Below are positions 6,072 to 13,253 of a stretch of 15,219 nucleotides of DNA, in pieces. Source of the DNA: Pirellulaceae bacterium. GTDB taxonomy: Bacteria; Planctomycetota; Planctomycetia; Pirellulales; Pirellulaceae. Made by a program: the position numbers and the translations under genes. Each line of letters opens with the position of its first letter. The stretch's first letter is position 1. The notes beneath the pieces were generated by a model. It was given only the letters and a program-made list of their open reading frames with translations. It was not told the DNA's origin and did not search any database. The stretch spans positions 1 through 15,219 of the forward strand of contig JABDKS010000764.1 of NCBI GenBank assembly GCA_013002105.1. Direction: 5' to 3'.

Positions 6072-8312
6072 TCATTCGGTGGCCGACTCGGCAGCGGATA
6101 CCCGGGTCAGCACACCGTAGAGTTCGACTGTTTCGCCGTCATCATTGAGCACCGGCTGGCCGCGCGCCGATAGCCAACGATAGTCGCCGGCATCGTCGCG
6201 CTGGCGAAATCGGACTTGGTACGAGGCGCCGGACTGCAACGCCTTGGTAATCGCTTCGGACAGAACGCTTCGATCATCTGGGTGGATCAGGTTGATGAAT
6301 TCGTCGTAATCGGGCGTTCCCTTCTTGGGGGCTCGTCCGGTGATCCGGTAGGTTTCCGAGGACCACTGGATCTCATTGGTCTTGGGGTGAAACGACCAAG
6401 TGCCCAGACCGGCCAGTCGCTGCAGATCCAACAGCCGACGACGACTTTGCTGCAGGTTTCGTTCGGCTTCGCGGCGTATGGAGATGTCACGGATCGTCGA
6501 CAATAACATTTCTTGCCCACCGACTTCGACCGTCCGCGCACTGATCAGCACGTCGATTAATCGTGAATCTGACTTTGCAGTGTTGACGGTATCATCTTCA
6601 CAAACGTTGTGCTCCAAATTGACGGTTTTGGGAACAAACTGACATTCAAAGTTGTCGATGCGTCCTTCGCTGCTGAGCCGATTGACGAATTGTTGCCGCC
6701 GATCCGGGCAGGCCCAGATCGCAAGGTCGGCGACGACGCGTCCAACGAATTCGTCCTTTTCGTAACCGAGCAGATCCAGACAGGCCAAGTTGGCCTCCAT
6801 CACCACCCCGTCAGCCCAGCGGACCAGCAGTCCGGCTTCGGGTGAATGTGTGAACAGCGCGGAGTACTTCGCCTGGTTTTCGCGCGCCTTATCGCGTCGA
6901 TCGCGGTCGCGGCGAACACGCGAGGCCGCTTCACTGTCTCCTTCGCCGGCAGATTCGAACAACCGAATCGACAGGTCCAAGTCACCGTGGGACGCTGCGA
7001 CACGGGCGAAATCCACTTGAACGCGAGCCAGTGTGTCGTTGGCGCATTGGTTTTCCGGCCAAAGTTCGGTCGCCTCGTGCAGCAACGTGATGGCTCCGCC
7101 GAACTGTTCATAGGGATCGCTGGAATTTTCGGGTGGCGTTTCCCAAGCGATCCGTTTTGCACGGCGCACCAATCGCTCACTCTCCTCGTGCGTTCGACGC
7201 ACCGCCAGTGCCGCAACGAACGCGTCGACCGAGTCATACCGGTCAGCCGGTTCGGTCGCCATGGCACGCATCGCCACGTCGACCAGTTCGCCTTGCGCGT
7301 CGGTGGATCGGATCTCGTTATGGGCCGCCGCTTGGATGCACGCTAACAGATTCTTTCCGTGATGCGGTGGATAGCCGGAGAGGATTTGATAGAGCATCGC
7401 GCCGAGCAGATAGACGTCGGTGTGGTAGCCAATCGATGAAAGGTCTCCCTTGGCCAATTCGGGTGCCATGTAAGCCGGTGTGCCACCGATCGCCGAATCC
7501 TGTTCGGACGCCAAGCCAGTTCGCCCCGATGGGTCGGGAAAGCAATTCACCGCGAGCCCCCAGTCCGCGACCAGCACTTCGCCGAATCGTCCCAACATGA
7601 CGTTCTCGGGTTTCAGGTCGCGATGAACCAGGCCGCGCGAGTGGGCATATCGAATTGCATCGGCGACACGCAGCAGGATGCTCACGTTCTCGTCGACACC
7701 CAATTGGCCGATTTGCTCGTTCCAATTGGTGCCGTCGACACGCTTCATCGCGTAGAACAGTTGTCCCGAGTCGTCGATGCACAAATCATGCAGCGCGATC
7801 ACGTTGGGGTGATCGAGCGCACCGATCACCCTGGCTTCGGTCAGAAACCTGGCGCGGCTTTGCGGGTCGGCCGCCAGTTCGCGTCGCAGGACTTTGATGG
7901 CGACTTCACGGTCGATGGCTCGTTGATGGGCTTGGTAAACCACGCCGGTTCCCCCACTGCCAAGTTGCCCGATCAAGCGATACTCGACCTGTTCGTCGTC
8001 CTCTGATTTGTTCTGCGTCAGCGACGTCACCTTGCGCGGCGGTATAAAACCTTCGGACGGGTGTTGCCGGATCGGTAGATTCGAGAAATCAACGGTCTCA
8101 GTCAAATCGATCTCAGATACGGGACTGTCTTCGATCGGGTTTGGCTGCGGGGTCAGCGCCGGCGCAGTCACGTCGCTGTCCCAATCCGGATGGTGTATCA
8201 GTCCGTGTTCTTGTGCGAGCACCAGCGTGATCGTCTTTTTGTCCGGCGGCATGGCTGCCAGCCGATCGGCCAGCGAGCCATCGTCGGAAATGGTATCAAT
8301 CAAATTCGGCAT
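6072..8312 (-). CDS. Ser/Thr protein kinase with TPR-like linker and two C-terminal PAS domains
   Basis: A 746-residue Hanks-type kinase with an unusual tail. Residues 1-109 are a low-complexity N-terminal extension. The kinase domain (about 111-370) has the glycine loop GQLGSGGTGVVY at 115-126, VAIK with Lys140, HRDLKPEN with Asp232, and GTPAYMAPE as activation-loop end. The metal-binding motif is DWG (250-252) instead of DFG. Residues 400-480 are helical and TPR-like. A first PAS domain covers about 481-612 (YSALFTHSPEAGLLV, ANLACLDLLGY, STIRDISIRREAE) and a second, PAS_3-like one about 632-738 (GTWSFHPKTNEIQWS, IHPDDR, YRWLSARGQPV). No membrane segment and no histidine kinase, GGDEF or other output follows, so the PAS pair probably senses a ligand or redox signal and modulates the kinase. 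Monocistronic by context: the clpX terminator lies upstream. Confidence 0.88.
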   Translation of the reverse strand: MPNLIDTISDDGSLADRLAAMPPDKKTITLVLAQEHGLIHHPDWDSDVTAPALTPQPNPIEDSPVSEIDLTETVDFSNLPIRQHPSEGFIPPRKVTSLTQNKSEDDEQVEYRLIGQLGSGGTGVVYQAHQRAIDREVAIKVLRRELAADPQSRARFLTEARVIGALDHPNVIALHDLCIDDSGQLFYAMKRVDGTNWNEQIGQLGVDENVSILLRVADAIRYAHSRGLVHRDLKPENVMLGRFGEVLVADWGLAVNCFPDPSGRTGLASEQDSAIGGTPAYMAPELAKGDLSSIGYHTDVYLLGAMLYQILSGYPPHHGKNLLACIQAAAHNEIRSTDAQGELVDVAMRAMATEPADRYDSVDAFVAALAVRRTHEESERLVRRAKRIAWETPPENSSDPYEQFGGAITLLHEATELWPENQCANDTLARVQVDFARVAASHGDLDLSIRLFESAGEGDSEAASRVRRDRDRRDKARENQAKYSALFTHSPEAGLLVRWADGVVMEANLACLDLLGYEKDEFVGRVVADLAIWACPDRRQQFVNRLSSEGRIDNFECQFVPKTVNLEHNVCEDDTVNTAKSDSRLIDVLISARTVEVGGQEMLLSTIRDISIRREAERNLQQSRRRLLDLQRLAGLGTWSFHPKTNEIQWSSETYRITGRAPKKGTPDYDEFINLIHPDDRSVLSEAITKALQSGASYQVRFRQRDDAGDYRWLSARGQPVLNDDGETVELYGVLTRVSAAESATE

Positions 8313-8368
8313 CGATCATTTGGCTGCGGAGACTTGAAAGCAGCCGCGGCGAATTTTCCGCGACCATA

Positions 8369-8472
8369 AGGCATTTTTATCATTGATGCGGGGTGGATCT
8401 TAGGCCGGGACCTGTCTTGGCAAAGTCCCGCCAGGACAGGTCCTGGCCTACAAAAAATCGAAACATGCTTTC
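8369..8472. repeat. nested palindromic MITE/REP-like element, copy 2 (inverted relative to copy 1)
   Basis: The core arm 8401-8421 pairs with 8430-8450 around an 8-nt loop. The arms differ from copy 1 by two transitions, both in the left arm, and both still form G-U pairs in a plus-strand RNA. Homology extends beyond the core: GCATTTTTA at 8371-8379 and GGTGGATC at 8392-8399 correspond, in reverse complement, to the right flank of copy 1, and AAACATGCTT at 8461-8470 to its left end. The total length, 104 nt, matches copy 1 (106 nt). It lies between the kinase start and the clpX terminator. Confidence 0.75.
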
Positions 8473-8512
8473 GAGCCCTATTGTAGTGAGTAGGCCAAAA
8501 AATGGGCGTGCT

Positions 8513-8541
8513 AATCGACGCAAAGGCATTTTGCGTTGATT
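8513..8541. other. 12-bp stem-loop of unknown role
   Basis: AATCGACGCAAA (8513-8524) pairs with TTTGCGTTGATT (8530-8541), with one G-T wobble and a 5-nt loop GGCAT. No T run follows on either strand. It sits between the clpX terminator and the palindromic element, in the probable promoter or leader region of the kinase gene. Confidence 0.4.
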
Positions 8542-8584
8542 GAAGATCCGTTGGGTGCTTAGTAGAGACCTGAAATGGCGCGCG

Positions 8585-8624
8585 AAAAAAACGCCGAAGT
8601 CGATGGAGACGACTTCGGCGTTTT
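8585..8624 (-). terminator. intrinsic terminator of clpX
   Basis: AAAACGCCGAAGTCG (8588-8602) and CGACTTCGGCGTTTT (8610-8624) are exact reverse complements around a 7-nt loop. Read on the minus strand, the stem is followed by seven T residues (8591 down to 8585). It lies 25 bases after the clpX stop codon. Confidence 0.92.
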
Positions 8625-8649
8625 GGGAAGCTAGCTGGGAGGTGTCAGG

Positions 8650-9930
8650 TCACGCGCTCTTGGTGGTAGGCATCTGAAATAGTTTCCGTGATCCCAACAC
8701 AACACTCTCGTCGATGGTGTAACGACTGCCTTCCTCTTGGTCGGGCAAGTCGTACATGATGTCCAGCATGACTTCTTCTAGGATCCCGCGAAGTCCTCGG
8801 GCACCAACGCCCTTTTCGAGAGCTCTCACGGCGATCTGGTGCAGTGCGCCATCGGTGAATTCCAGTTCGCAGTTCTCCATTTGGAACAACGCTTGGTACT
8901 GTTTTGTCAGAGCATTTTTGGGCTCTTTCATCACACGCACCAAACCGTCTTCGTCCAACGGTTGGAGATAACTGACCACTGGCAAACGTCCGACCAATTC
9001 GGGAATGAGTCCGAATTGCAGGATGTCTTCGGTTTGCACCTGGGCGAGCAAATCAGCGGTTGATTGCTCGTTCCGGTCACCCACACCGCCGCCGAAGCCG
9101 AGCGTTTTGTGTCCAAGTCGTTTACGGATAATTTCGTCGATGCCGACGAACGTGCCCCCAACGATGAACAAAATATTGCTCGTGTCCATTTGGATGTACT
9201 GTTGCTCGGGATGTTTCCGCCCGCCCTGGGGGGGAACATTTGCAACGGTACCTTCCAACATCTTCAGCAGGCTTTGCTGAACGCCTTCGCCCGAAACGTC
9301 ACGGGTGATCGACACATTGGCGCTCGTCTTGCCGATCTTGTCGACTTCGTCGATGTACAAGATGCCTCGCTGTGCCGCTTCGACATCAAAGTCAGCCGCG
9401 TGCAACAGTTTCAGCAACAAGTTCTCGACGTCTTCTCCGACATATCCCGCTTCGGTGAGTGTCGTGGCATCACCGATCGCGAAGGGCACGTTCAGCATTC
9501 GGGCAAGGGACCGAGCCAAGAGAGTTTTTCCGCTACCTGTTGGGCCAGCTAACAGAATGTTGCTCTTTTCGATCTCGACCTCGCCGCCACCTTCCCATTC
9601 ACTGGTCAGGCGTTTGTAGTGATTGTGCACGGCCACAGCGAGAACTCGCTTGGCAGCCGATTGGCCAATCACGTACTCATCAAGATGTTCAACGATCTCC
9701 CGCGGAGGCGGAATCTCACTAAACAGGGCTTTACTGGGACCACGACGGCGCTGTTCTTGATCCAGGATCGATTGGCAAAGCTCAATGCATTCGCCACAGA
9801 TGTAAACATCACCAGGACCTTCGACCAACGGTCCGACATCGCGGTAGCTCTTGCGACAGAAAGAACAAAAGGCGTTCTTTTTGTTCGAGGTACTACCACG
9901 GCGCGAGGTTGGGTTGTCTTTCGAGGGCAT
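8650..9930 (-). CDS. clpX: ATP-dependent Clp protease ATP-binding subunit ClpX
   Basis: The AAA+ unfoldase that recognises tagged proteins and feeds them into the ClpP peptidase. 426 residues, family-typical. The N-terminal zinc-binding domain has Cys22, Cys25, Cys45 and Cys48. Walker A is GPTGSGKT (129-136) and Walker B ends [11 protein letters not shown] (190-200). Pore residues AGYVG (161-165) and the RKH loop (QGGRKHP, 236-241) are intact, as is sensor 2 GARGLRG (376-382). The ClpP-docking tripeptide, usually IGF, appears as LGF at 277-279. ATG 9930 is supported by a Shine-Dalgarno (AGGAG on the minus strand, 6-nt spacing). No clpP or tig neighbours it, unlike the common tig-clpP-clpX order. 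A clear terminator follows, so it is probably a single-gene transcript. Confidence 0.97.
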   Translation of the reverse strand: MPSKDNPTSRRGSTSNKKNAFCSFCRKSYRDVGPLVEGPGDVYICGECIELCQSILDQEQRRRGPSKALFSEIPPPREIVEHLDEYVIGQSAAKRVLAVAVHNHYKRLTSEWEGGGEVEIEKSNILLAGPTGSGKTLLARSLARMLNVPFAIGDATTLTEAGYVGEDVENLLLKLLHAADFDVEAAQRGILYIDEVDKIGKTSANVSITRDVSGEGVQQSLLKMLEGTVANVPPQGGRKHPEQQYIQMDTSNILFIVGGTFVGIDEIIRKRLGHKTLGFGGGVGDRNEQSTADLLAQVQTEDILQFGLIPELVGRLPVVSYLQPLDEDGLVRVMKEPKNALTKQYQALFQMENCELEFTDGALHQIAVRALEKGVGARGLRGILEEVMLDIMYDLPDQEEGSRYTIDESVVLGSRKLFQMPTTKSA

Positions 9931-9936
9931 ACACGA

Positions 9937-9941
9937 CTCCT
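9937..9941 (-). promoter_or_regulatory. clpX Shine-Dalgarno
   Basis: Reads AGGAG on the minus strand, 6 nt before the ATG at 9930. This is one of the few strong ribosome binding sites in the window and confirms the clpX start. Confidence 0.75.
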
Positions 9942-10434
9942 ATTAGAGCGACACGCTACCCAATGATTTGTGTCGACCGTGGTGCATTTTCGTGAGCGCT
10001 AAGCTCCGGCACATCGGGTCAACAAAATCACGGGCAATTTGCCGCGCATTAACGGTTCGGGCCACTGCTCGAATGCTTTCCCGGCTCGCGTATGCTTTGA
10101 AGAAGATGTTGAGCGTGAACTGAACATCGCCTTCAGAGCGGGAGGTGCTAGCCAGGATGGAACATCCTTATCCTCGAAAGCTCGAGCGTATCGTGGTTAT
10201 AAATCAAAACAAGTAATTGGTTTCCGAAGCCGTACGCCCGCATGGATTGGGAGGGCTAACTGCGGAATATATCTAAGCCATCTGCCGCCTTGGTGGAACG
10301 ACTGCCAACAAAACGAACAAGACCTGTTATCAACAAGGCCGGGAAATCCAACTCGTCGACAATCCAACTTGGAGGGGCCCAATGATCGCTGCGATTCAGT
10401 CCCGAGGAGTGAATCGAAGCGTTCAAATGACCAA
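9942..10434. other. 493-base gap without a recognisable gene
   Basis: This gap should hold the clpX promoter, but no convincing -35/-10 pair is seen; a TTGACC on the minus strand near 10018-10023 lacks a partner. Open frames in it, including a rightward TTG-initiated one at 10039-10494, have unremarkable composition and overlap the next gene. A hairpin, CGATTCA (10392-10398) with TGAATCG (10410-10416), lies just after the stop of the leftward gene at 10435 but has no T run. No tRNA, SRP RNA or RNase P signature was found. Confidence 0.45.
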
Positions 10435-10752
10435 CTAAGGTTGCGTTGGGTTATCAGGGGAGTCAGGTGGTTCGTTGGACTCGTCATCGGATGAATTCGA
10501 GTCGCTGTTTTTAGTCGCCCCATGCAGGTGCGAGTGGTTTGCTGCTTTTATAGTTCGGAATTCTTCGTCGGTGATGTCACCCTTGAGATGCATTTCTCGC
10601 AAGTTTGCAAGCATCTCCTTGGCGTCTTCCCGGTCGTCAACGGCGTAGTCGCGAAAGTTTGACACCACATAAAACGCAATGGCGCAAAGCCCACTGAGGA
10701 CCAGCAACCCAACTCCAACCGAAACGACCGGGTCATCAAAGAAATCTGGCAT
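10435..10752 (-). CDS. small membrane protein with SHOCT-like motif
   Basis: A 105-residue protein with one membrane helix (about residues 9-30, VVSVGVGLLVLSGLCAIAFYVV). It is followed by a charged linker and a short helical hairpin LANLREMHLKGDITDEEFRTIK (about 48-69). This last part has the SHOCT pattern, in which a loop (GxITxEEF) joins two helices; SHOCT domains occur at the ends of many small membrane proteins and are thought to mediate oligomerisation. The tail (75-105) is Ser/Asp/Asn/Pro-rich and probably disordered. The likely topology is N-out, C-in. Start ATG 10752 gives the helix right at the N-terminus; no good Shine-Dalgarno is seen. Function is unknown, and no operon partner is evident: clpX lies 504 bases downstream. 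Confidence 0.75.
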   Translation of the reverse strand: MPDFFDDPVVSVGVGLLVLSGLCAIAFYVVSNFRDYAVDDREDAKEMLANLREMHLKGDITDEEFRTIKAANHSHLHGATKNSDSNSSDDESNEPPDSPDNPTQP

Positions 10753-10868
10753 AACCGGTCGTCGTCAAATCAAACGTGCTGAAGTGTCATTCCGTTCCAA
10801 CTGCTATCTACAAGGACTCATCCGTCTGCGTCCGAATAATGATTTATCTCGCTTGGCCCGTCTCGCAC

Positions 10869-10913
10869 GATCCGCTCGAGTGGGATCCGCTCGGGTGGGA
10901 TCCCCGATTGGAT
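10869..10913. repeat. 15-nt tandem repeat, GATCCGCTCGRGTGG type
   Basis: Three units: 10869-10883 and 10884-10898 differ by one base, while 10899-10913 is diverged after GATCC. On the minus strand this yields DPTRA repeats. Confidence 0.7.
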
Positions 10914-10923
10914 GCCGCCGAAC

Positions 10924-10983
10924 TTGGATCAAGTCATTTTGGCTCGGGTCATCTTGGGTCGGGTCGTCTTGGCTCGGGTCATC
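10924..10983. repeat. 15-nt tandem repeat, TTGGCTCGGGTCATC type
   Basis: Four contiguous units: TTGGATCAAGTCATT, TTGGCTCGGGTCATC, TTGGGTCGGGTCGTC, TTGGCTCGGGTCATC. Units 2 and 4 are identical. The minus strand encodes DDPSQ/DDPTQ and the plus strand LGSGH/LGSGR. Same period as the neighbouring array at 10869-10913. Confidence 0.85.
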
Positions 10984-11143
10984 TCTTCTCTGGCCAGTCG
11001 ACGGTTCACGCTGTGGTTTGTGTCGTGGTTCCAGTGGGGGTTTCCATCGACGCCAGCGGTTGTTGCCGTCAGGTACTCGAATGATAGGGGTGTCCAGTAC
11101 GGGTGGTCCAGCTTTTAGAATCGCAAAACCCGCTTTTTTCCGG

Positions 11144-11171
11144 TTTCACACCAATTTGCGGCGTTTCACAC
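11144..11171. repeat. direct repeat TTTCACAC, 20-nt spacing
   Basis: TTTCACAC occurs at 11144-11151 and 11164-11171. The rest of the stretch to the next gene end (11172-11331) shows no gene, terminator or RNA that I can support. Confidence 0.35.
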
Positions 11172-11331
11172 TTGGGCGGGCGCTTTACCGACTGACCTTT
11201 GCCGTCTAGCGCTTTGCCACAGCTTGGTCTCAGGATAGTGGATCTGGGTAAACACCATTCTTAGTCGTGGCAATTCACTCCCGCCCCTTTCCTGTGATGG
11301 CCATTTCAATGCGGCGGCAGGGCAGGAGCGA

Positions 11332-12216
11332 TTAATGAAGCGATCGCCAGGCTTGCTGGGCGATCTCCAAACCCTGCTCGGAACGCCCGCGGACCTGCAC
11401 AATGGCAGGCACTTCGATCTGGCTTTTTTTCAGAACTCGCAGAACCCTGGCGAAATCGACTTCTCCGGGAGACAACGAGACACCACTGGTGCTCTGTGTG
11501 TTCGGCTGGCTGAGGTAAACGCAAGCCAAAAGCTCCGCATTGCGCGTCAGTCGAGCTCCAACCGGGAATTCGCCGGCTGACAGCATTTGACCGACGTCCG
11601 CCGCTAGCAGCAGTGGCGACGTGCCACCGAGCCATTGCTGCAGGCGTTCAAACTCGGCCACTTTGGCGATCGCATGTCCCGACGCGGGCCGCAGAGCCAA
11701 GCGAACGTGGGCGTCGGCAGCCCGGGCGATCAGGCGATCCAGACGCGTCGCCAATCGTTCCAATTGGTACTCGTCGGCTAACTGCAATTCCCCGTGTTGA
11801 CTGGCATCGTCGATTCCAACGCCAAACGTGACTAAGTCCGACCGCGGCGATTGGCGGTCGCCCGGGGCGTCGTTGCTCGGCTGGACACCATATTCTGCGA
11901 CGATTTCGATCCACTTTTCGATCCAAGCCTGCGCGTCATCGGCTTCGGCGTCATCCGGACTCGCCAAACTAGGACCCTCTTTAATCTGGGGATCATGCAA
12001 GTAATGGGCGTCGATATCAAAGATGACCTGCAGGTTCAGGCGTCGCGACGTATCCATGAATTGCAGAATCCGGGCGACGAAGCGATCGGCTCCAGGGTCC
12101 AAACCGCTCAGCCGCGGACGGACGGCGATCGTGCGAAAACCGATCCTGGCCAGTTCGTTGGCTGCGGTGGTTTCGTCGTGCAGCAGCAAACTGATCGTGT
12201 GGAATCCAACGTTCAT
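11332..12216 (-). CDS. sugar phosphate isomerase/epimerase-like protein (TIM barrel), possibly non-catalytic
   Basis: A 294-residue protein resembling the xylose isomerase-like TIM-barrel (AP_endonuc_2) family. It starts MNVGFHTISL, followed by a helix and ELARIGFRTIAVRPR, where relatives read LxxxGFxxVEL; it ends with GEVDFARVLRVLKKSQI and PAIVQV, matching the family's G.GDFxxxLxxLKxxGY..PxxxE. Expected metal ligands look replaced: LALRPASGH (173-181) where an LxxEP/N-H is usual, DVGQ (207-210) where D.GH is usual, VYLSQ for HxKD, and VQVRG where VxxE is usual. The protein may therefore bind but not isomerise a ligand. ATG 12216 overlaps the stop of the upstream UbiA-like gene (ATGA), so they are translationally coupled. 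A frame extension upstream to 12468 is antisense-like coding of UbiA and is rejected. Confidence 0.7.
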   Translation of the reverse strand: MNVGFHTISLLLHDETTAANELARIGFRTIAVRPRLSGLDPGADRFVARILQFMDTSRRLNLQVIFDIDAHYLHDPQIKEGPSLASPDDAEADDAQAWIEKWIEIVAEYGVQPSNDAPGDRQSPRSDLVTFGVGIDDASQHGELQLADEYQLERLATRLDRLIARAADAHVRLALRPASGHAIAKVAEFERLQQWLGGTSPLLLAADVGQMLSAGEFPVGARLTRNAELLACVYLSQPNTQSTSGVSLSPGEVDFARVLRVLKKSQIEVPAIVQVRGRSEQGLEIAQQAWRSLH

Positions 12217-13178
12217 GTCACACGCAGTCTTGTTGCGAGCACAATCGATGGCACCACTAATGCAAAGATGGCGATCGCCCAGAACCGTCCGGCGCCCAAT
12301 AGCGTGACAGCCGCGGCCAGAGGAATGATCGACAGGACTCCAGCGCGAATCGTATTTTGGATGTGCTGGGGAGTCGCGTGGACTTGGATCCGCAGTGCGC
12401 GTAGCACCACCGGCAGCGAGATCAGTCCGATCAAGAGCGGATAGTCTCTGTCGGGGTTCACACGCCACACAAACCCGCCACGGTCCATCGACGGCGACAA
12501 GGCAATGACTCCCAACCCGAGCAGCATCACGATCAGACCGGTGGTCAGCTGCGGACTACGACCCCCGGTCGCTTCGTTGCGGGCCATCGTGGTGATCCCC
12601 ATGATGTAGATTCCAAACCCAAACGCCAGACCCAAAACGTGCTGAGGGATCACCGGTTGACCGGCGACCAATGCCAGGCAGGGGGATGCGCCGAGCAAGA
12701 AACTCAAAACGCGGCACGATCCCATCGCGACCGGGGCGGCGGGCGTTTGTTTCAGCGGGCCATCGTAGGCAACGATCATCGATGCCAGCACAAATGCTGT
12801 CACGCCGGGCACCCATGTCGGTCCAACCAAGGGCGATGGCAAGTACCCTGACAGCGCTGCCAACGCGACGCCGATAACCAGCAGCGACCAGCCGGCCAGC
12901 TTTGCTTGGCTTTCGGGGATGTGCCCGGCGGCAATCGGACGTTCGGGACGTTCGTCGCGATCGCGGTCGGCGTCGAAGACATCATTCAGTACCATGCCGG
13001 CCCAGTACAGCGACACGCCGGCCAGCAACACACAGATAAATCGGTTGACCGGTTCGGGGCCGTGAGCAACCAGCAGAAATGCGGCGCCGACGTCGGCCAG
13101 GATGGTAAACACCGTCGGCAGTCGAACGAGTTGAACCCAGGATAGAAATCGGGACGGTGGCAGTGATGAATCAGTCAA
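12213..13178 (-). CDS. UbiA-family prenyltransferase homologue (EboC-like)
   Basis: A 321-residue integral membrane protein with about eight or nine predicted hydrophobic segments. UbiA enzymes join a prenyl diphosphate to an aromatic or sugar acceptor through two Asp-rich motifs that hold Mg2+. The first is perfect: NDVFDADRD (65-73) followed by RPERPIAAG. The second, normally an Asp-rich DxxxD-type motif, is missing; the corresponding loop reads YDGPLKQTP (138-146) and AMGSCRVLSFLLGA (151-164). A CR...LLG loop of this kind recalls EboC, the UbiA-like protein of ebo clusters, whose partner EboE is also an isomerase-like TIM barrel; the neighbour here fits that loosely. The start is TTG 13178: an in-frame stop lies a short way upstream and no ATG or GTG is available before residue 20. 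No Shine-Dalgarno is visible. Confidence 0.78.
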   Translation of the reverse strand: MTDSSLPPSRFLSWVQLVRLPTVFTILADVGAAFLLVAHGPEPVNRFICVLLAGVSLYWAGMVLNDVFDADRDRDERPERPIAAGHIPESQAKLAGWSLLVIGVALAALSGYLPSPLVGPTWVPGVTAFVLASMIVAYDGPLKQTPAAPVAMGSCRVLSFLLGASPCLALVAGQPVIPQHVLGLAFGFGIYIMGITTMARNEATGGRSPQLTTGLIVMLLGLGVIALSPSMDRGGFVWRVNPDRDYPLLIGLISLPVVLRALRIQVHATPQHIQNTIRAGVLSIIPLAAAVTLLGAGRFWAIAIFALVVPSIVLATRLRVT

Positions 13179-13253
13179 CGCAACGTTCGCAACGAAATAG
13201 CAAGCAGAATTCTCTCAGGACCGCGCTGCGGTCTACCGCACCGATTGTAGCCG

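Larger units (their letters stand above)
10804..11145 (-). pseudogene. start-less open frame with DDPSQ-type pentapeptide repeats, possible gene remnant
   Basis: On the minus strand, codons run without a stop from 11145 to a TAG at 10804-10806 (113 residues) but contain no usable ATG or GTG start near the beginning; the only TTG is inside the repeats and the only ATG is close to the end. The translation begins NRKKAGFAILKAGPPVLDTP, continues through a Trp/Arg/Pro-rich part (NNRWRRWKPPLEPRH), then DPSQ-DDPTQ-DDPSQ, and later DPTRA-DPTRA. In-frame stops precede it (TGA at 11146-11148). The regular pentapeptides come from 15-nt DNA repeats. It may be a decayed gene or simply a repeat region that keeps this frame open; I cannot name a family. 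Confidence 0.3.

Noticed and set aside
6846..7346. Rightward open frame of 166 codons opposite the kinase gene
   Set aside because: Shadow of the kinase and TPR-like coding region; no domain recognised.
8513..8541. Second intrinsic terminator for clpX
   Set aside because: The stem lacks a T run on either strand, and a complete terminator already lies closer to clpX.
10039..10494. Rightward open frame of 151 codons starting with TTG
   Set aside because: Weak start, no ribosome binding site, no recognisable segments, and it overlaps the well-supported leftward membrane protein gene at 10435-10752.
10776..11084. Rightward frame with LGSGH-type pentapeptides
   Set aside because: The repeats arise from the 15-nt DNA period and would appear in any open frame; the flanking residues look less protein-like than the minus-strand reading, and no ribosome binding site is seen.
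12217..12468. N-terminal extension of the isomerase-like protein to 12468
   Set aside because: It would lie almost entirely inside the UbiA-like gene in another frame, and the 4-base ATGA overlap at 12213-12216 gives a far better start.
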